Shown: in pieces, positions 33,544-45,977 of the stretch | How the letters are laid out: every line of letters begins with the position of its first letter | How positions within the stretch are numbered: the first letter of the stretch is position 1 | From: Bordetella parapertussis | GTDB taxonomy: Bacteria > Pseudomonadota > Gammaproteobacteria > Burkholderiales > Burkholderiaceae_C | Assembly: GCA_945875935.1 (NCBI GenBank) | Contig: CAMCNE010000005.1 | Span: 1 to 49,455, forward strand | Reading direction: 5' to 3' | DNA length: 49,455 nt | Notes under the pieces: model-generated | What the model was told of the DNA's origin: nothing | Seen by the model: the letters and a program-made list of their open reading frames with translations, nothing else | Databases searched by the model: none | Translations under genes and position numbers: made by a program

Positions 33544-34506
33544 GTGCTTTTCAATACCGTGCTGTTCACAGGCAACGCCAATCCGGTGCTTGCCCAGGAA
33601 ATCGCCACCCATCTCGGGGTTGAACTCGGGAAGGCTTCGGTGGGACGTTTCTCCGACAGCGAGGTGGCTGTAGAGATCGAACAAAACGTTCGCGCCCGCG
33701 ACGTGTTCGTGGTACAGCCAACGTGCACGCCGACCAACGAAAACCTGATGGAACTGTGCATCATGGTCGACGCCCTCAAGCGTGCCAGTGCAAGGCGCAT
33801 CACTGCTGTGATGCCCTACTTCGGCTACGCACGCCAAGACAGGCGTCCGCGCTCGACGCGCGTGCCCATCAGCGCCAAGGTCGTGGCCAACATGCTCGAA
33901 GCCGTGGGTGTCGAGCGGTTGTTGACGATGGACCTGCACGCCGACCAGATCCAGGGTTTCTTCGACATCCCGGTGGACAACATCTACGCCTCGCCGGTGC
34001 TGCTGTCAGATCTGCAATCCAAGCGCTACGACGATCTGGTGGTGGTGTCTCCGGACATCGGTGGTGTGGTTCGCGCGCGCGCGCTCGCCAAGCAGCTCAA
34101 TTGCGATCTGGCCATCATCGACAAGCGCCGGCCCAAGGCCAATGTGTCTGAAGTGATGAACGTCATTGGCGAGGTCGAAGGCCGCAACTGCGTGATCATG
34201 GACGACATGATCGACACCGCAGGCACGCTGGTCAAGGCAGCCGAGGTGCTCAAGGAGCGTGGTGCCAAGAGCGTCTACGCGTATTGCACGCATGCCGTTT
34301 TTTCGGGCCCGGCCATCGAGCGCATCCGCGGCTCGCACCTCGATGAGGTGGTCATCACCAACACCATTCCGATGACCGACAGCGCCAAGACGTGCCCCAA
34401 GGTGCGCCAGTTGTCGGTTGCTTTCCTGTTTGCCGAAACGATCCGTCGCATCTCCGACGGCGAATCGGTCACTTCTTTGTTCGCCGAGCAGAACAACAAT
34501 TTCTGA
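33544..34506 (+). CDS. prs: Ribose-phosphate pyrophosphokinase
   Basis: A 320-residue cytoplasmic enzyme that makes PRPP from ribose-5-phosphate and ATP, the precursor used by HisG further along this window and by purine, pyrimidine and NAD synthesis. Motifs are F-T-G-N-A-N-P, the flexible catalytic loop [46 protein letters not shown] and the PRPP loop [15 protein letters not shown] 33544 is chosen because GGAGG (33535-33539) lies four bases upstream and the length then matches the family; there is no ATG nearby. A 91-base leader separates it from tRNA-Gln. Confidence 0.94.
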   Translation: MLFNTVLFTGNANPVLAQEIATHLGVELGKASVGRFSDSEVAVEIEQNVRARDVFVVQPTCTPTNENLMELCIMVDALKRASARRITAVMPYFGYARQDRRPRSTRVPISAKVVANMLEAVGVERLLTMDLHADQIQGFFDIPVDNIYASPVLLSDLQSKRYDDLVVVSPDIGGVVRARALAKQLNCDLAIIDKRRPKANVSEVMNVIGEVEGRNCVIMDDMIDTAGTLVKAAEVLKERGAKSVYAYCTHAVFSGPAIERIRGSHLDEVVITNTIPMTDSAKTCPKVRQLSVAFLFAETIRRISDGESVTSLFAEQNNNF

Positions 34507-34609
34507 TCGGTGAGCCAAGCGTGCGTCCTTCGGGCCGCATGTTCACCCGGGTCGAAAGACCTGTTCTCGAAGCACCTGGTCGCGGGGCTTCACCACTTTG
34601 GGAGTCAAT
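34507..34609. other. Leader between prs and rplY
   Basis: About 100 bases without a gene. I see no strong hairpin or terminator, so rplY may be read from the prs transcript. GGAG at 34601-34604 is its ribosome-binding site. Confidence 0.4.
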
Positions 34610-35257
34610 ATGAAATTCGTCGCTTATGAGCGTACGCTGCAGGGGACCGGAGCGAGCCGCCGCCTGCGCAACGCCGACAAGGTCCCTGGCATCGTCTATG
34701 GCGCGGGCAGCACGCCGGCCATGATCGAGCTCGATCACAACGCCCTGTTCTTCGCGCTCAAGAAGGAAGCCTTCCACTCTTCCATCCTCGAGATGGAACT
34801 CGCCGGCAAGACCGAGCAGGTGCTGCTGCGTGACTACCAGTTCCACCCCTTCCGCCCGATCGTGCTGCACATCGACTTCCAGCGCGTCGATGCGACCACC
34901 AAGGTCACCAAGAAGGTTCCGCTGCACTTCATCAAGCAGGATGAATCTCCTGCGGTGAAGATCGACAAGTGCGTGGTCAACCACATCGTGACCGAGCTGC
35001 GCATCCAGTGCCTGGCTTCGGAGCTGCCTGAATTCCTGACTGTCGACCTCGGCTCGCTGGCGCGTGGTCAGTCGCTGCACGTCAATGACATCGCCCTGCC
35101 AAGCGGCATCAAGGTGGTGACCCAGGGCAAGCCCAATCCGGTTCTGGTGTCGGTGTCGACGCTGTCTGCCGAGGAAGAAGCCGCGCCTATCGTGGTGGCA
35201 GCCGCTGCGGCTCCAGCTGGCAAGGGCAAGAAAAACGAAAAGCAAAACAAGAAGTAA
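34610..35257 (+). CDS. rplY: 50S ribosomal protein bL25 (long Ctc form)
   Basis: A 215-residue 5S rRNA-binding protein. The N-terminal bL25 domain ([30 protein letters not shown]) is followed by the TL5-type C-terminal domain ([27 protein letters not shown]). The tail is Ala-rich then Lys/Asn-rich ([12 protein letters not shown]), the usual flexible end. The ATG at 34610 follows GGAG by five bases. The gene lies between prs and pth as in most Betaproteobacteria and is closed by an intrinsic terminator. Confidence 0.95.
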   Translation: MKFVAYERTLQGTGASRRLRNADKVPGIVYGAGSTPAMIELDHNALFFALKKEAFHSSILEMELAGKTEQVLLRDYQFHPFRPIVLHIDFQRVDATTKVTKKVPLHFIKQDESPAVKIDKCVVNHIVTELRIQCLASELPEFLTVDLGSLARGQSLHVNDIALPSGIKVVTQGKPNPVLVSVSTLSAEEEAAPIVVAAAAAPAGKGKKNEKQNKK

Positions 35258-35288
35258 TCCGGGCGGGATATCCATCCGCTTGTTCAAG

Positions 35289-35311
35289 GCCCCACCTCGG
35301 TGGGGCTTTTT
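35289..35311 (+). terminator. Rho-independent terminator after rplY
   Basis: Stem GCCCCAC/GTGGGGC with loop CTCG (35289-35306) is followed by TTTTT. It lies 31 bases after the rplY stop and 33 bases before the pth ATG. Confidence 0.9.
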
Positions 35312-35343
35312 CATTCATGCAATGCCCTTCGATAATCCTGAAA

Positions 35344-35958
35344 ATGATTCGACTCATGGTGGGTCTCGGCAACCCCGGACCGGAATACGAAGGCACGCGA
35401 CACAACGCGGGCTTCTGGTTCATCGACGAAGTGGCGCGCGCGCTCAAGGTGCAGCTGATGCCGGAACGCGACTACCACGGCTTGGTGGCTCGCGTGAACC
35501 GACCGGCGGGTGCGCTTTGGCTGCTCGAGCCCATGACCTTCATGAACCTCTCGGGCAAGTCGGTGTCGGCGCTGGCGCGGTTTTTCAAGATCGCGCCGCA
35601 AGAGATCCTGGTGGCGCACGATGAGCTCGACATCGAACCCGGGCAGATGAAGATGAAGCTCGGCGGTGGCCACGCTGGCCACAACGGCCTGCGCGACATT
35701 CAGGCTCAGTTGGGCGAGCCCGGCTTTTGGCGGCTGCGCCTGGGCATCGGCCATCCCGGTGTCAAGGCCGAGGTGTCGGCGCATGTGCTGCGCAAACCAC
35801 CTGCCATCGAACGCATGGCCATCGAGTCGTGCATCACCCAGGCGATGAGTTCGCTTGACCTGCTCATCGATGGTCCGATGGATCGAGCGATGGCGAAGAT
35901 CCATGCCCGCCCTGCACCACCCAAGCTGGCGACCACCGCCAAGGTAGAACCGAAGTAG
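35344..35958 (+). CDS. pth: Peptidyl-tRNA hydrolase
   Basis: A 204-residue cytoplasmic enzyme that frees tRNA from stalled peptidyl-tRNA. Motifs: [17 protein letters not shown] with catalytic His, [16 protein letters not shown], and [14 protein letters not shown] 35344 gives [12 protein letters not shown]; the frame extends upstream to 35317 but that part adjoins the terminator. Its stop is three bases from the stop of the convergent ferredoxin gene. The C-terminus is Ala/Pro/Lys-rich and probably unstructured. Confidence 0.95.
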   Translation: MIRLMVGLGNPGPEYEGTRHNAGFWFIDEVARALKVQLMPERDYHGLVARVNRPAGALWLLEPMTFMNLSGKSVSALARFFKIAPQEILVAHDELDIEPGQMKMKLGGGHAGHNGLRDIQAQLGEPGFWRLRLGIGHPGVKAEVSAHVLRKPPAIERMAIESCITQAMSSLDLLIDGPMDRAMAKIHARPAPPKLATTAKVEPK

Positions 35959-35961
35959 CCG

Positions 35962-36252
<291 letters not shown>

Positions 36253-36759
36253 TCAGGCGTCGCCGCCGTGCGACACGCGCGAGCGCAGACGTTCAAGCAC
36301 CAGGGGCGACACGAATTTCGACACATCACCACCCAGGGTGGCGATTTCGCGCACGAAGGTGCCCGACACGAACTGGTACTGGTCGCTGGGTGTGAGAAAC
36401 ACGGTTTCCACATCGGGCATCAGTTGGCGGTTCATGCCTGCCATCTGGAACTCGTATTCAAAGTCGCTGACCGCGCGCAGACCGCGCACCACCACCTTGC
36501 CGCCGATGTCCACCACGAAATCGCGCAGCAGCCCTCGAAAGTCGATCACCTCGACGTTGGGGTACTTGGCGGCCAGCTCCTGGGCGATCTCGAGACGCTC
36601 GTCGATGGTGAACATGGTGCGCTTGTGGTGACCTGCGGCCACCGCCACCACCAGCCGCTCGAAAAGTCGGCTGGCGCGGCGCATCAGGTCTTCATGCCCG
36701 AGCGTCATCGGATCGAAGGTGCCGGGATAGATGGCGGTGAGCTTGGTCACGGAAGTCAT
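36253..36759 (-). CDS. coaD: Pantetheine-phosphate adenylyltransferase
   Basis: A 168-residue nucleotidyl transferase for the fourth step of coenzyme A synthesis. It has [12 protein letters not shown] with the T/H-x-G-H motif, [17 protein letters not shown] and V-S-G-T-F-V-R-E. The last is the usual ISSTxVRE segment with S-G-T in place of S-S-T. It lies nine bases after rsmD in the same direction. Length is normal for bacterial CoaD. Confidence 0.96.
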   Translation of the reverse strand: MTSVTKLTAIYPGTFDPMTLGHEDLMRRASRLFERLVVAVAAGHHKRTMFTIDERLEIAQELAAKYPNVEVIDFRGLLRDFVVDIGGKVVVRGLRAVSDFEYEFQMAGMNRQLMPDVETVFLTPSDQYQFVSGTFVREIATLGGDVSKFVSPLVLERLRSRVSHGGDA

Positions 36760-36768
36760 CGGGATGCC

Positions 36769-37458
36769 CTATGGACCTGGGGGTGGCGCAGTGTAGACCT
36801 CGGCCCGCGTGGTCAGCAGGTGCGCATGGACCTGGCCGGCGCGCATGTGGCGGTGCAGCCGCAAACCGAACTTCGCCACATCGTCGTCGGTGTGGCCACG
36901 GCCGTCTTCAAGATAGATGAAGCCGTCGGGCACCAGCAAGCGTGCGGCAGCTCGCAAGGCCGGCTCGAGCAGCGCGCTGTCAAAGGGCGGGTCGATGAAG
37001 ATCAACTCGAACGACTGCGGCGCGGCACGCGCCATCCAGCCCATCGCGTCGGTGGCTTCCACGCGCACGGTCTCGGCCTTGAGGCGCAACTTGGAATCGC
37101 CAAGACTGCGCGCCTGACGGATCGCGCGCTCGAGCAGGATCACCGAGCTGGCACCCCGCGATGCGGCCTCGAAGCCCAGCACGCCGCTGCCGGCAAAGGC
37201 ATCCAGACAACGCCAGCCGCTCAGGTCGGCGCCCAGCCAGTTGAACACCGTCTCGCGCACGCGGTCGGGCGTAGGCCGCAGCCCGGGTATCAAGGCCACT
37301 GGCAACTTGCTGCGCTTCAACTCGCCGCCGATGATGCGGACCTCGCGCGGCAGGGACACGATCGCCGGATCTGGCGCCGGCTTCTTGACCACCTTCTTGC
37401 GCTGTGGCGGCTCGGCGAATGCGCGGCTGCCGAACTGGGGCGCGTCTTTGGTTTTCAC
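36769..37458 (-). CDS. rsmD: 16S rRNA (guanine966-N2)-methyltransferase RsmD
   Basis: A 229-residue SAM-dependent enzyme. [12 protein letters not shown] opens the family domain. [15 protein letters not shown], the SAM site [13 protein letters not shown] and the catalytic I-D-P-P-F-D follow. About 35 N-terminal residues, rich in Lys and Pro, precede the domain. The start is GTG 37458, overlapping the hisF stop (GTGA). That coupling to the histidine operon is unusual and suggests transcription from the his promoter. rsmD-coaD order is common. Confidence 0.93.
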   Translation of the reverse strand: MKTKDAPQFGSRAFAEPPQRKKVVKKPAPDPAIVSLPREVRIIGGELKRSKLPVALIPGLRPTPDRVRETVFNWLGADLSGWRCLDAFAGSGVLGFEAASRGASSVILLERAIRQARSLGDSKLRLKAETVRVEATDAMGWMARAAPQSFELIFIDPPFDSALLEPALRAAARLLVPDGFIYLEDGRGHTDDDVAKFGLRLHRHMRAGQVHAHLLTTRAEVYTAPPPGP

Positions 37459-38234
37459 AGACGAACCGGTATGCCATCGCGCGCCATCAGCGACTTGGCC
37501 TGACCCACGGTGAATTCGCCGTAGTGAAAGATGCTCGCTGCCAGCACCGCATCGGCACCACCAATGCGTATGCCTTCGGACAGGTGCTCGAGCGTGCCCA
37601 CGCCCCCGGAGGCAATGACAGGCACGCTGACCGCGTCACTGACAGCGCGAGTGAGACTCAGATCAAAGCCGCTCTTGGTGCCGTCGCGGTCCATGCTGGT
37701 CAGCAAGATTTCGCCTGCGCCATGCTCGGCCATCTGCCGCGCCCAAGCCACCGCATCCAAGCCGGTGTTCTTGCGCCCGCCGTGGGTGTAGACGTCCCAG
37801 CCTTCACCGCGCGCGGCCCGGTCGTCGCCGACACGCCGCTTGGCATCGATGGCCACCACGATGCACTGCGCGCCGTAGCGCTGCGAGGCGTCGCCAATGA
37901 GCTGCGGGTTGGCGACGGCCGCCGAGTTGAAGCTGACCTTGTCGGCGCCCGCGTTGAGCAGCCGGCGCACGTCTTCGACGCTGCGCACACCGCCGCCCAC
38001 CGTGAGCGGGATGAACACCTGCGAGGCCACCGCCTCGATGATGTGCAAGATCAGGTCGCGACCATCGCTGGTGGCGGTGATGTCGAGGAAGGTGAGTTCG
38101 TCGGCGCCCTGATCGTTGTAGCGCGCGGCGATTTCCACCGGGTCACCCGCATCTCGAAGCGACACGAAGTTGACGCCCTTGACCACGCGGCCGCCGGTCA
38201 CATCAAGGCAGGGAATGATTCTCTTGGCAAGCAT
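37455..38234 (-). CDS. hisF: Imidazole glycerol phosphate synthase cyclase subunit HisF
   Basis: A 259-residue TIM barrel that forms ImGP and AICAR using ammonia from HisH. Catalytic Asp in I-P-C-L-D-V and Asp in T-S-M-D-R-D-G-T are present, with the phosphate loops V-G-G-G-V-R-S and A-S-G-G-V-G. ATG 38234 is the family start ([11 protein letters not shown]). It follows hisA by 58 bases. Downstream its stop overlaps rsmD instead of the hisI/hisE usually found next in this order of bacteria. Confidence 0.96.
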   Translation of the reverse strand: MLAKRIIPCLDVTGGRVVKGVNFVSLRDAGDPVEIAARYNDQGADELTFLDITATSDGRDLILHIIEAVASQVFIPLTVGGGVRSVEDVRRLLNAGADKVSFNSAAVANPQLIGDASQRYGAQCIVVAIDAKRRVGDDRAARGEGWDVYTHGGRKNTGLDAVAWARQMAEHGAGEILLTSMDRDGTKSGFDLSLTRAVSDAVSVPVIASGGVGTLEHLSEGIRIGGADAVLAASIFHYGEFTVGQAKSLMARDGIPVRL

Positions 38235-38292
38235 GGGTGGGTTCGCCGGCTGCAATCGAGCGGCATCAGGGCAGGAAAGATGAAACGGCGCT

Positions 38293-39039
38293 TCAGAGGT
38301 GGCCGTTGAGAGCGTCGGCTCGCGCCTGCGCCGCGGCGAAATCGAGATCGCCCGAATAGATGGCACGACCACAGATGACGCCGTCGATGCCCTCGAACTG
38401 CACCGCGCACAAGCGCTCGATGTCGGCGATGTTGCTCAGGCCACCGGAGGCGATCACCGGAATGGTCAGCGCCTGAGCCAGCTTGACGGTGGCCTCGATG
38501 TTGATGCCGCTCAACATGCCGTCGCGGCCGATGTCGGTGTAGATCACGCCTTCGACGCCATAGTCCTCGAACTTCTTGGCCAGATCAATCACCTCGTGGC
38601 CGGTCAGTTTGCTCCAGCCGTCGGTGGCCACTTTGCCGTCCTTGGCGTCGAGGCCGACGATGATGTGGCCGCCGAATGCGCTGCAAGCGTCTCGAAGGAA
38701 GCCGGGGTTCTTGACCGCGGCGGTGCCGATGATGATGAAGCTCAGGCCGTCATCCAAGTAGCGCTCGATGGTGTCGAGGTCGCGGATGCCGCCACCCAAC
38801 TGCACCGGAATCTCGTCGCCCACTTCGGCCAAGATGGCCTTGATGGCCGGCTCGTTGACCGGCTTGCCCGCAAACGCGCCGTTCAGGTCGACCAGATGCA
38901 AGCGCCGCGCACCCGCATCGACCCAGCGCCGGGCCATGGCGGCAGGGTCTTCGCCGAAGGTGGTGGAGTCGTTCATGTCGCCTTGCTTGAGGCGAACACA
39001 TTTACCGTCTTTGAGATCGATCGCAGGAATCAGCAGCAT
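38293..39039 (-). CDS. hisA: Phosphoribosylformimino-5-aminoimidazole carboxamide ribotide isomerase HisA
   Basis: A 248-residue TIM barrel homologous to HisF. Catalytic residues lie in P-A-I-D-L-K-D-G and Y-T-D-I-G-R-D-G-M. Phosphate loops are Q-L-G-G-G-I-R and A-S-G-G-L-S. ATG 39039 gives [13 protein letters not shown]. The 94-base gap to hisH on the upstream side is the largest gap inside the his operon; it holds no gene. Confidence 0.96.
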   Translation of the reverse strand: MLLIPAIDLKDGKCVRLKQGDMNDSTTFGEDPAAMARRWVDAGARRLHLVDLNGAFAGKPVNEPAIKAILAEVGDEIPVQLGGGIRDLDTIERYLDDGLSFIIIGTAAVKNPGFLRDACSAFGGHIIVGLDAKDGKVATDGWSKLTGHEVIDLAKKFEDYGVEGVIYTDIGRDGMLSGINIEATVKLAQALTIPVIASGGLSNIADIERLCAVQFEGIDGVICGRAIYSGDLDFAAAQARADALNGHL

Positions 39040-39133
39040 GACCGGGTCGAACAGTTGATGAATGAAGGCACCCTCGTCGATTCGAGGTCACAAGCGCCGA
39101 GTATCCGGCGAAGGACGATCTGCATCGGGGTGC

Positions 39134-39793
39134 TCACGGCTTCCAGGACAGGAAATTGCGGTAGACGGCCAGGCCGTGAAGCGCGCTTTTCTCGGGGTGA
39201 AACTGGGTCGCAAAAATGTTATCCCGCGCCACGGCCGAGGTAAAGCGCTGGCCGTAGTCGGTTTCACCCACGCTGTGCGTTGAGTCCGCCGGGCGGGCGT
39301 GAAAACTGTGCACGAAGTAAAAGCTCGCGCCATCGGGCACGCCGGCCCACAGTGGGTGGGGGCGGGCCTGATGAACCTGGTTCCAGCCCATCTGCGGCAC
39401 CTTGTAGCGGCTGCCGTCAGGCTGCAGTTGTCCTTCGAGCCGAAAGCGAATCACTTCGCCCGGGATCAGGTTCAACCCCGCAGTGCCGGTGTCGCTCGGG
39501 CCTTCTTCGCTTCGCGACAGCAGCATTTGCATGCCCACGCACACACCGAGCAAAGGCTTGTGGGCCGCCGCATGCAGCACGGCCGGCAGCAAGCCGGAGT
39601 CGCTCAGCTCGCGCATGCAATCGGGCATGGCGCCTTGCCCGGGCAGCACGATGCGATCGGCGGCCATGACGACATCAGGGTCGCAGGTGACGACCACGTC
39701 ATAGCCCGAGCCTGGCGCCACATGCATCACCGCCTGCGACACCGAGCGCAGATTGCCCATGCCGTAGTCGACCACGGCCACCGTTTTGCTCAC
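39134..39793 (-). CDS. hisH: Imidazole glycerol phosphate synthase glutaminase subunit HisH
   Basis: A 219-residue class I glutamine amidotransferase that supplies ammonia to HisF. The oxyanion strand is P-G-Q-G-A-M, the nucleophile Cys lies in [10 protein letters not shown], and the His/Glu pair in T-Q-F-H-P-E-K-S. The start is GTG 39793, overlapping the hisB stop (GTGA). Length is normal. Confidence 0.95.
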   Translation of the reverse strand: MSKTVAVVDYGMGNLRSVSQAVMHVAPGSGYDVVVTCDPDVVMAADRIVLPGQGAMPDCMRELSDSGLLPAVLHAAAHKPLLGVCVGMQMLLSRSEEGPSDTGTAGLNLIPGEVIRFRLEGQLQPDGSRYKVPQMGWNQVHQARPHPLWAGVPDGASFYFVHSFHARPADSTHSVGETDYGQRFTSAVARDNIFATQFHPEKSALHGLAVYRNFLSWKP

Positions 39794-40404
39794 AGGCTGC
39801 CCTTGGTCGACGGGATGGTGCTGCCCATGCGCGGGTCGATCTCGACGGCAAAGCGCAGCGCGCGCGCGAACGCCTTGAACACCGTCTCGCACTGGTGGTG
39901 GGCGTTGCTGCCGCGCAGGTTGTCGATGTGCAGCGTCACGCCCGCGTGGTTCACGAAGCCGTGGAAGAACTCGTAGATCAGCTGCGTGTCGAGCTCACCG
40001 AGCATGCCGCTGGTGAACGGCACTTCCATCGTGAGTCCGGGGCGGCCCGAGAAATCAATCACCACGCGCGACAGCGCCTCGTCGAGCGGCACGTAGGCGT
40101 GGCCGTAGCGGCGCAGCCCGCGCTTGTCGCCCAGCGCCTTGGCCACCGCCTGGCCCAAGGTGATGCCGATGTCTTCGACGGTGTGATGGCCGTCGATGTG
40201 CAAGTCGCCCTTGGCTTCGATCTCGAGGTCGATCAGCCCGTGGCGGGCGATCTGGTCGATCATGTGGTCCAGAAAGCCGATGCCGGTGGCGAGCTTGGCA
40301 ACGCCGGTGCCGTCAAGGTCGACAGCCACGCGAATCTGCGTTTCGCTGGTGTTGCGGGTGACCTCAGCGCGGCGGGGTGAGGACGTCAGGGCTTGTGTGC
40401 TCAT
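39790..40404 (-). CDS. hisB: Imidazoleglycerol-phosphate dehydratase HisB (monofunctional)
   Basis: A 204-residue dehydratase without the histidinol-phosphatase domain found in enterobacterial HisB. Manganese-binding histidine motifs are [21 protein letters not shown] and N-A-H-H-Q-C-E. Histidinol phosphatase must therefore be encoded elsewhere. The ATG at 40404 lies seven bases after the hisC stop. Confidence 0.96.
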   Translation of the reverse strand: MSTQALTSSPRRAEVTRNTSETQIRVAVDLDGTGVAKLATGIGFLDHMIDQIARHGLIDLEIEAKGDLHIDGHHTVEDIGITLGQAVAKALGDKRGLRRYGHAYVPLDEALSRVVIDFSGRPGLTMEVPFTSGMLGELDTQLIYEFFHGFVNHAGVTLHIDNLRGSNAHHQCETVFKAFARALRFAVEIDPRMGSTIPSTKGSL

Positions 40405-40411
40405 CGCAGGC

Positions 40412-41494
40412 TCACTTCAGGGGCGTTGGGGTTGATATGGCGTCAAGTGCTGCGAGCAGCGCGTCGGTCTGCGCCTCGGTGCCCACGCTGATGCGCAGGA
40501 AAGGCGCGATGCGCTCGGGCTTGGGAAAGTGGCGCACCAGCACCTTGTGCTCACGCAGACCGGCAGCCAGCACCGCGCCATCGCTGCCCGGCCGGCGGGC
40601 AAAAACGAAATTGGCGGCCGACGGCAGCACATCGAAGCCGCGAGCCTGAAGCCCGGCGACCATGCGCTCGCGGGTGGCGATGACGCGCGCGCAGGTGGCG
40701 CGAAACCAGTCGTCGTCGTCCATGGCCGCCACCGCACCGGCCAGGGCCAGGCGATCGAGCGGGTAGGAGTTGAAGCTGTCCTTGATGCGACCCAGCGCCT
40801 CGATCAGATCCGCGTGACCCACCGCATAGCCCACACGCAAACCCGCCAGCGCCCGCGACTTGGACAGGGTGTGCACGACCAGCAGCTGCGGGAACTCGCG
40901 CACCAGCGACACCGCCGACTCAGCACCGAAGTCCACATAGGCCTCGTCGACCACCACCACCGAGTCCGGGTTGCCGATCAGCAGCCGGCGCACCTCAGAA
41001 AGCGGCAGCGCCACGCCGGTCGGGGCATTGGGGTTGGGGAAGATGATGCCGCCGTTGGGGCCGGCTTGCAGGTAGTCGTCCACCCGCAGCGAGAAGTCCT
41101 CGGCCAGCGCGATCTGGCGCGCCTGGATGCCGTAGAGCCTGGCGTAGACCGGATAGAAGCTGTAGCTGATGTCCGGGTACAGCAAAGGCGCATCGTGCTT
41201 GAGCAGGCCCAGAAACACGTGGGCCAGCACCTCGTCGGAGCCGTTGCCGACGAAGACCTGGCTCGCGTTCAGGCCGTGGTGGCGGGCGATCGCTTCTTTC
41301 AGCGCGCCGGCCTGCGGGTCGGGGTACAGCCGCAGCGGGTCGCCGCTGGCCGCGGCAATGGCCGCCAGCACCCGTTCGCTCGGGCCATACGGACACTCGT
41401 TGGTGTTGAGCTTGACCAGCCCGTCGATGCGAGGCTGCTCGCCCGGCACATACGGCGTCAGCGTGTGGACGATGTCGCTCCAGAAACGGCTCAC
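40412..41494 (-). CDS. hisC: Histidinol-phosphate aminotransferase HisC
   Basis: A 360-residue PLP-dependent class II aminotransferase. [11 protein letters not shown] is the N-terminal substrate segment, D-E-A-Y-V-D-F the cofactor Asp, and [15 protein letters not shown] the lysine that binds PLP. It starts at GTG 41494, overlapping the hisD stop by GTGA. Length and order hisD-hisC-hisB are standard for Burkholderiales. Confidence 0.96.
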   Translation of the reverse strand: MSRFWSDIVHTLTPYVPGEQPRIDGLVKLNTNECPYGPSERVLAAIAAASGDPLRLYPDPQAGALKEAIARHHGLNASQVFVGNGSDEVLAHVFLGLLKHDAPLLYPDISYSFYPVYARLYGIQARQIALAEDFSLRVDDYLQAGPNGGIIFPNPNAPTGVALPLSEVRRLLIGNPDSVVVVDEAYVDFGAESAVSLVREFPQLLVVHTLSKSRALAGLRVGYAVGHADLIEALGRIKDSFNSYPLDRLALAGAVAAMDDDDWFRATCARVIATRERMVAGLQARGFDVLPSAANFVFARRPGSDGAVLAAGLREHKVLVRHFPKPERIAPFLRISVGTEAQTDALLAALDAISTPTPLK

Positions 41495-42855
41495 GGCTTG
41501 TCCCCTTGGCTGCGGCTCTTCAGCCGCATCTCGGCGGCCTGGGCATGGGCTTGCAGGCCTTCGCCGTAGGCCAGCTCGGCGGCGATCACGCCCAGCGTCT
41601 GCGCGCCCGCTTCGCTGACTTCGATCAGGCTGCTGCGCTTTTGAAAGTCGTACACGCCCAGCGGCGACGAAAAGCGCGCCGTGCCCGAGGTGGGCAGCAC
41701 GTGATTCGGCCCGGCGCAGTAGTCGCCCAGGCTTTCGCTGGTGTACGCGCCCAGGAAGATGGCGCCGGCATGGCGCAGCAGCGGCTCCCAGCGGTGCGGC
41801 TCGCTCGAGCTGACCTCGAGGTGCTCAGGCGCGATGCGGTTGCTGATCTCGCAGGCCTCTTCCATGCTGCGCGTGAGGATCAGTGCACCGCGGCCTTCGA
41901 GCGAAGCGCGAATGACATCGCGGCGCGGCATGGCGTCGATCAGGCGGTCGATCTCGATCTGCACACGCGCGATGTAGCCAGCGTCGGGGCTGAGCAGAAT
42001 GCTTTGCGCGAGCTCGTCGTGCTCGGCCTGGCTGAACAGGTCCATCGCCACCCAATCGGGCGGCGTGCTGCCGTCGGCCAACACCAGGATTTCGCTCGGG
42101 CCGGCGATCATGTCGATGCCCACCTTGCCGAACACGCGGCGCTTGGCACTGGCCACATAGGCATTGCCCGGGCCGGTGATCTTGTCGACGGCAGGCACCG
42201 TGGCCGTGCCGTAGGCCAGCGCCGCCACCGCCTGCGCGCCACCGATGGCGAACACGCGGCTCACGCCCGACACCGCTGCAGCCGCCAGCACCAGCGGGTT
42301 GCGCTCGCCACGGGCGGACTCAGGCGAGCCGTCGCGGCGCGCCGGGGTGGGCACCACCATCACGATCTCGCCCACGCCGGCCACCTGTGCCGGCACCGCG
42401 TTCATCAGCACGCTCGACGGATAGGCCGCCTTGCCGCCGGGCACGTAGATGCCCACGCGGTCGAGCGGCGTGACCTTCTGGCCCAGCAAGGTGCCGTCGG
42501 CGTCGCGGTAGATCCACGAGCGCCCGCATGCTTCGAGCTGGCGCTGGTGGTAGCTGCGCACGCGGTCGGCGGCGGCTTGCAGCGCCGAGCGCTGCGCCGG
42601 CGTGATGGCGAGCAGCGCGGCTTGCAGCTCGTCGTGGCCGATTTCCAGGGCTGCCACCGAAGCGGCCGCTACGCCATCAAAGCGCTGCGTGTATTCGAGC
42701 ACCGCGGCATCGCCGCGCGTGCGCACATCGGCCACGATGGCCGCCACCCGCGTCTCGATCGCGTCATCGGTTTCGGCCGACCAGTGCAGCACGCGCTCGA
42801 AGTCGGCCGCAAAACCAGCAGCGCTGGTGTCAAGGTGGCGAATGCGTACGGTCAT
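41491..42855 (-). CDS. hisD: Histidinol dehydrogenase HisD
   Basis: A 454-residue zinc enzyme for the last two steps of histidine synthesis. [36 protein letters not shown] (zinc and catalytic residues), E-H-L-E-V and [10 protein letters not shown] are present. An insertion of about a dozen polar residues ([13 protein letters not shown]) follows V-V-P-T-P, a position where lengths vary. The ATG at 42855 overlaps the hisG stop by ATGA. Confidence 0.96.
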   Translation of the reverse strand: MTVRIRHLDTSAAGFAADFERVLHWSAETDDAIETRVAAIVADVRTRGDAAVLEYTQRFDGVAAASVAALEIGHDELQAALLAITPAQRSALQAAADRVRSYHQRQLEACGRSWIYRDADGTLLGQKVTPLDRVGIYVPGGKAAYPSSVLMNAVPAQVAGVGEIVMVVPTPARRDGSPESARGERNPLVLAAAAVSGVSRVFAIGGAQAVAALAYGTATVPAVDKITGPGNAYVASAKRRVFGKVGIDMIAGPSEILVLADGSTPPDWVAMDLFSQAEHDELAQSILLSPDAGYIARVQIEIDRLIDAMPRRDVIRASLEGRGALILTRSMEEACEISNRIAPEHLEVSSSEPHRWEPLLRHAGAIFLGAYTSESLGDYCAGPNHVLPTSGTARFSSPLGVYDFQKRSSLIEVSEAGAQTLGVIAAELAYGEGLQAHAQAAEMRLKSRSQGDKP

Positions 42856-43490
42856 GACGGAATGGCGCTGGCGAAGGCGTCGATGATGGCGCGGATCGGC
42901 TCGCGCTTGAGCTTGAGCGCGGCCTGGTTGACGACCAGACGCGCCGAGATCTTCATGATCTCCTCGACCTCGACGAGGTGGTTGGCCTTGAGCGTGTTGC
43001 CGCTGGACACCAGGTCGACGATGGCATCGGCCAGGCCGGTCAGCGGCGCCAGTTCCATCGAGCCATAGAGCTTGATCACATCGACGTGCACGCCCTTGTC
43101 GGCGAAGTGCTGGCGTGCGGTCAGCGTGTACTTGGTGGCCACGCGGATGCGCGAGCCCTGCTTGACCGCGTTGGCGTAGTCGAAGTCGGCGCGCGTGGCC
43201 ACGCTCATGCGGCACTGGGCGATCTTCAGGTCGAGCGGCTGGTACAGGCCCAAGCCGCCATGCTCGATCAGCGTGTCCTTGCCGGTCACGCCCAGATCGG
43301 CACCGCCGTACTGCACGTAGGTGGGCACATCGCTGGCGCGCACCAGCACCACGCGCACATCGGGGCGGTTGGTGCCGATGATCAGCTTGCGCGACTTTTC
43401 CGGGTCTTCGGCCACCTCGATGCCGGCGGCCTTGAGCAGTGGCAAGGTCTCGTCAAAGATGCGTCCCTTGGACAGCGCGAGGGTGATCAC
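42852..43490 (-). CDS. hisG: ATP phosphoribosyltransferase HisG, short form
   Basis: A 212-residue catalytic subunit that condenses ATP with PRPP, the committed step of histidine synthesis. [20 protein letters not shown], and the PRPP site [13 protein letters not shown] are present. It lacks the C-terminal feedback domain, so it needs HisZ, which is not in this window. The GTG at 43490 is supported by AGAAGG seven bases upstream. A longer frame from GTG 43529 would not change the domain. Its start lies 28 bases after the murA stop. Confidence 0.94.
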   Translation of the reverse strand: MITLALSKGRIFDETLPLLKAAGIEVAEDPEKSRKLIIGTNRPDVRVVLVRASDVPTYVQYGGADLGVTGKDTLIEHGGLGLYQPLDLKIAQCRMSVATRADFDYANAVKQGSRIRVATKYTLTARQHFADKGVHVDVIKLYGSMELAPLTGLADAIVDLVSSGNTLKANHLVEVEEIMKISARLVVNQAALKLKREPIRAIIDAFASAIPS

Positions 43491-43518
43491 GTGGCGGCCT
43501 TCTGTGGGGTTGTCGGGT

Positions 43519-44814
<1,296 letters not shown>

Positions 44815-44893
44815 GAGCTTGGTAGGGCGGCTGCGGCACGAACGAGCCCGGTCATCGGGGCTCGCCAGCTGCAGCCCGGGGCCGCAGCGGCTT

Positions 44894-45163
44894 TCAGTGG
44901 TGATGCAGGGTGGCTCGGTCGGGGCTGGTGCTCCACTCGTGGGGAGTCAGCGTCTTCATCGACAGGGCGTGGATTTCAGCGCGCATGCGCTCGCCCAGCG
45001 CCCGATAGACCAACTGGTGTCGAGCCACGCGATTGAGGCCGTCAAACGCCGGCGTGACGATGGTGGCAAAGAAATGCCGCCCGTCGCCTTGCACCTCGAG
45101 GTGCTCGCAAGCCAAGCCCTCGGCGATGTAGCGCTGAACGTCGTTCGCGGTGGGATCAGACAT
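44894..45163 (-). CDS. BolA/IbaG family protein
   Basis: An 89-residue BolA-like protein. [23 protein letters not shown] opens the fold, and [11 protein letters not shown] and [10 protein letters not shown] close it. The histidine in the C-terminal H-A-L and the Cys/His in the loop fit iron-sulfur binding with a monothiol glutaredoxin. The position directly upstream of murA matches ibaG (yrbA) of E. coli, better than bolA itself. ATG 45163 is chosen over the TTG at 45169. It is 22 bases after the ABC permease stop. Confidence 0.9.
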   Translation of the reverse strand: MSDPTANDVQRYIAEGLACEHLEVQGDGRHFFATIVTPAFDGLNRVARHQLVYRALGERMRAEIHALSMKTLTPHEWSTSPDRATLHHH

Positions 45164-45185
45164 CGTCAAATTATGGCTCAGGCAC

Positions 45186-45977
45186 TCACTGGCGAATCTT
45201 GTAGCCGATGCGCAGCAAGTGCAGCGACACGGCGCACACCACGATCACACCGATGCCGGCAATGCTCGCGCTGAGCCAGGGCGCCACGTCGCTGGTGCCG
45301 AAGAAGCCATAGCGAAATCCGTCGACCAGATAGAACAGCGGGTTGAGGTGGCTCACGCGCTGCCAGATGTCGGGCAAGCCCTGCACCGAATAGAACACGC
45401 CCGCCAGAAAAGTCATGGGCATGACGACAAAGTTCTGGAAGGTCGCGATCTGGTCGAACTTCTCGGCCCACAGTCCTGCGATCAGCCCCAGCGCACCCAT
45501 GATCACCGAGCCCATCAGCGTGAACGCCAGCGCCCACAGCGGATGCGCCCAGCTCAGCGGCGCAAACCACACCGACACCGCCAGCACGCCAACACCAACG
45601 CACACACCGCGCACCACGGCCGCGCCCACATAGGCCAGAAACCACCCCCAGTGCGACAGCGGCGCGACCAGAGCGAACACCAGATTGCCGCTGATCTTGC
45701 TTTGGATCAGCGATGACGAGGCGTTGGCAAATGAGTTTTGCAGCACGCTCATCATGACCAGTCCGGGGATCAGGAAACTGCCATAGCCCACACCGGAGAC
45801 CGTGGCCATGCGGCCTTCGAGCACATGGCCAAAGATGAGCAGGTAGAGCACCGCGGTGAGCACCGGGGCGGCCACCGTCTGCACGCTGACCTTGCGAAAG
45901 CGCAGCACTTCCTTGTAGAAGAGCGTGCCGGCGCCCGAGAGCGCGTGCGGCGGCGGCATGTCGAAGCGCGGCGTCAT
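45186..45977 (-). CDS. ABC-2 type transporter permease (YadH-like)
   Basis: A 263-residue inner-membrane protein with six hydrophobic helices, e.g. A-P-V-L-T-A-V-L-Y-L-L-I-F-G, V-G-A-A-V-V-R-G-V-C-V-G-V and M-G-A-L-G-L-I-A-G-L-W-A. The ABC-2 signature region is F-V-V-M-P-M-T-F-L-A-G-V-F-Y-S. It pairs with the ATPase encoded just upstream, which it overlaps by ATGA. YadGH-type exporters lie next to the mla/bolA/murA region in many Proteobacteria; their substrate is unknown. Some relatives are linked to polysaccharide or nodulation-factor export. Confidence 0.92.
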   Translation of the reverse strand: MTPRFDMPPPHALSGAGTLFYKEVLRFRKVSVQTVAAPVLTAVLYLLIFGHVLEGRMATVSGVGYGSFLIPGLVMMSVLQNSFANASSSLIQSKISGNLVFALVAPLSHWGWFLAYVGAAVVRGVCVGVGVLAVSVWFAPLSWAHPLWALAFTLMGSVIMGALGLIAGLWAEKFDQIATFQNFVVMPMTFLAGVFYSVQGLPDIWQRVSHLNPLFYLVDGFRYGFFGTSDVAPWLSASIAGIGVIVVCAVSLHLLRIGYKIRQ

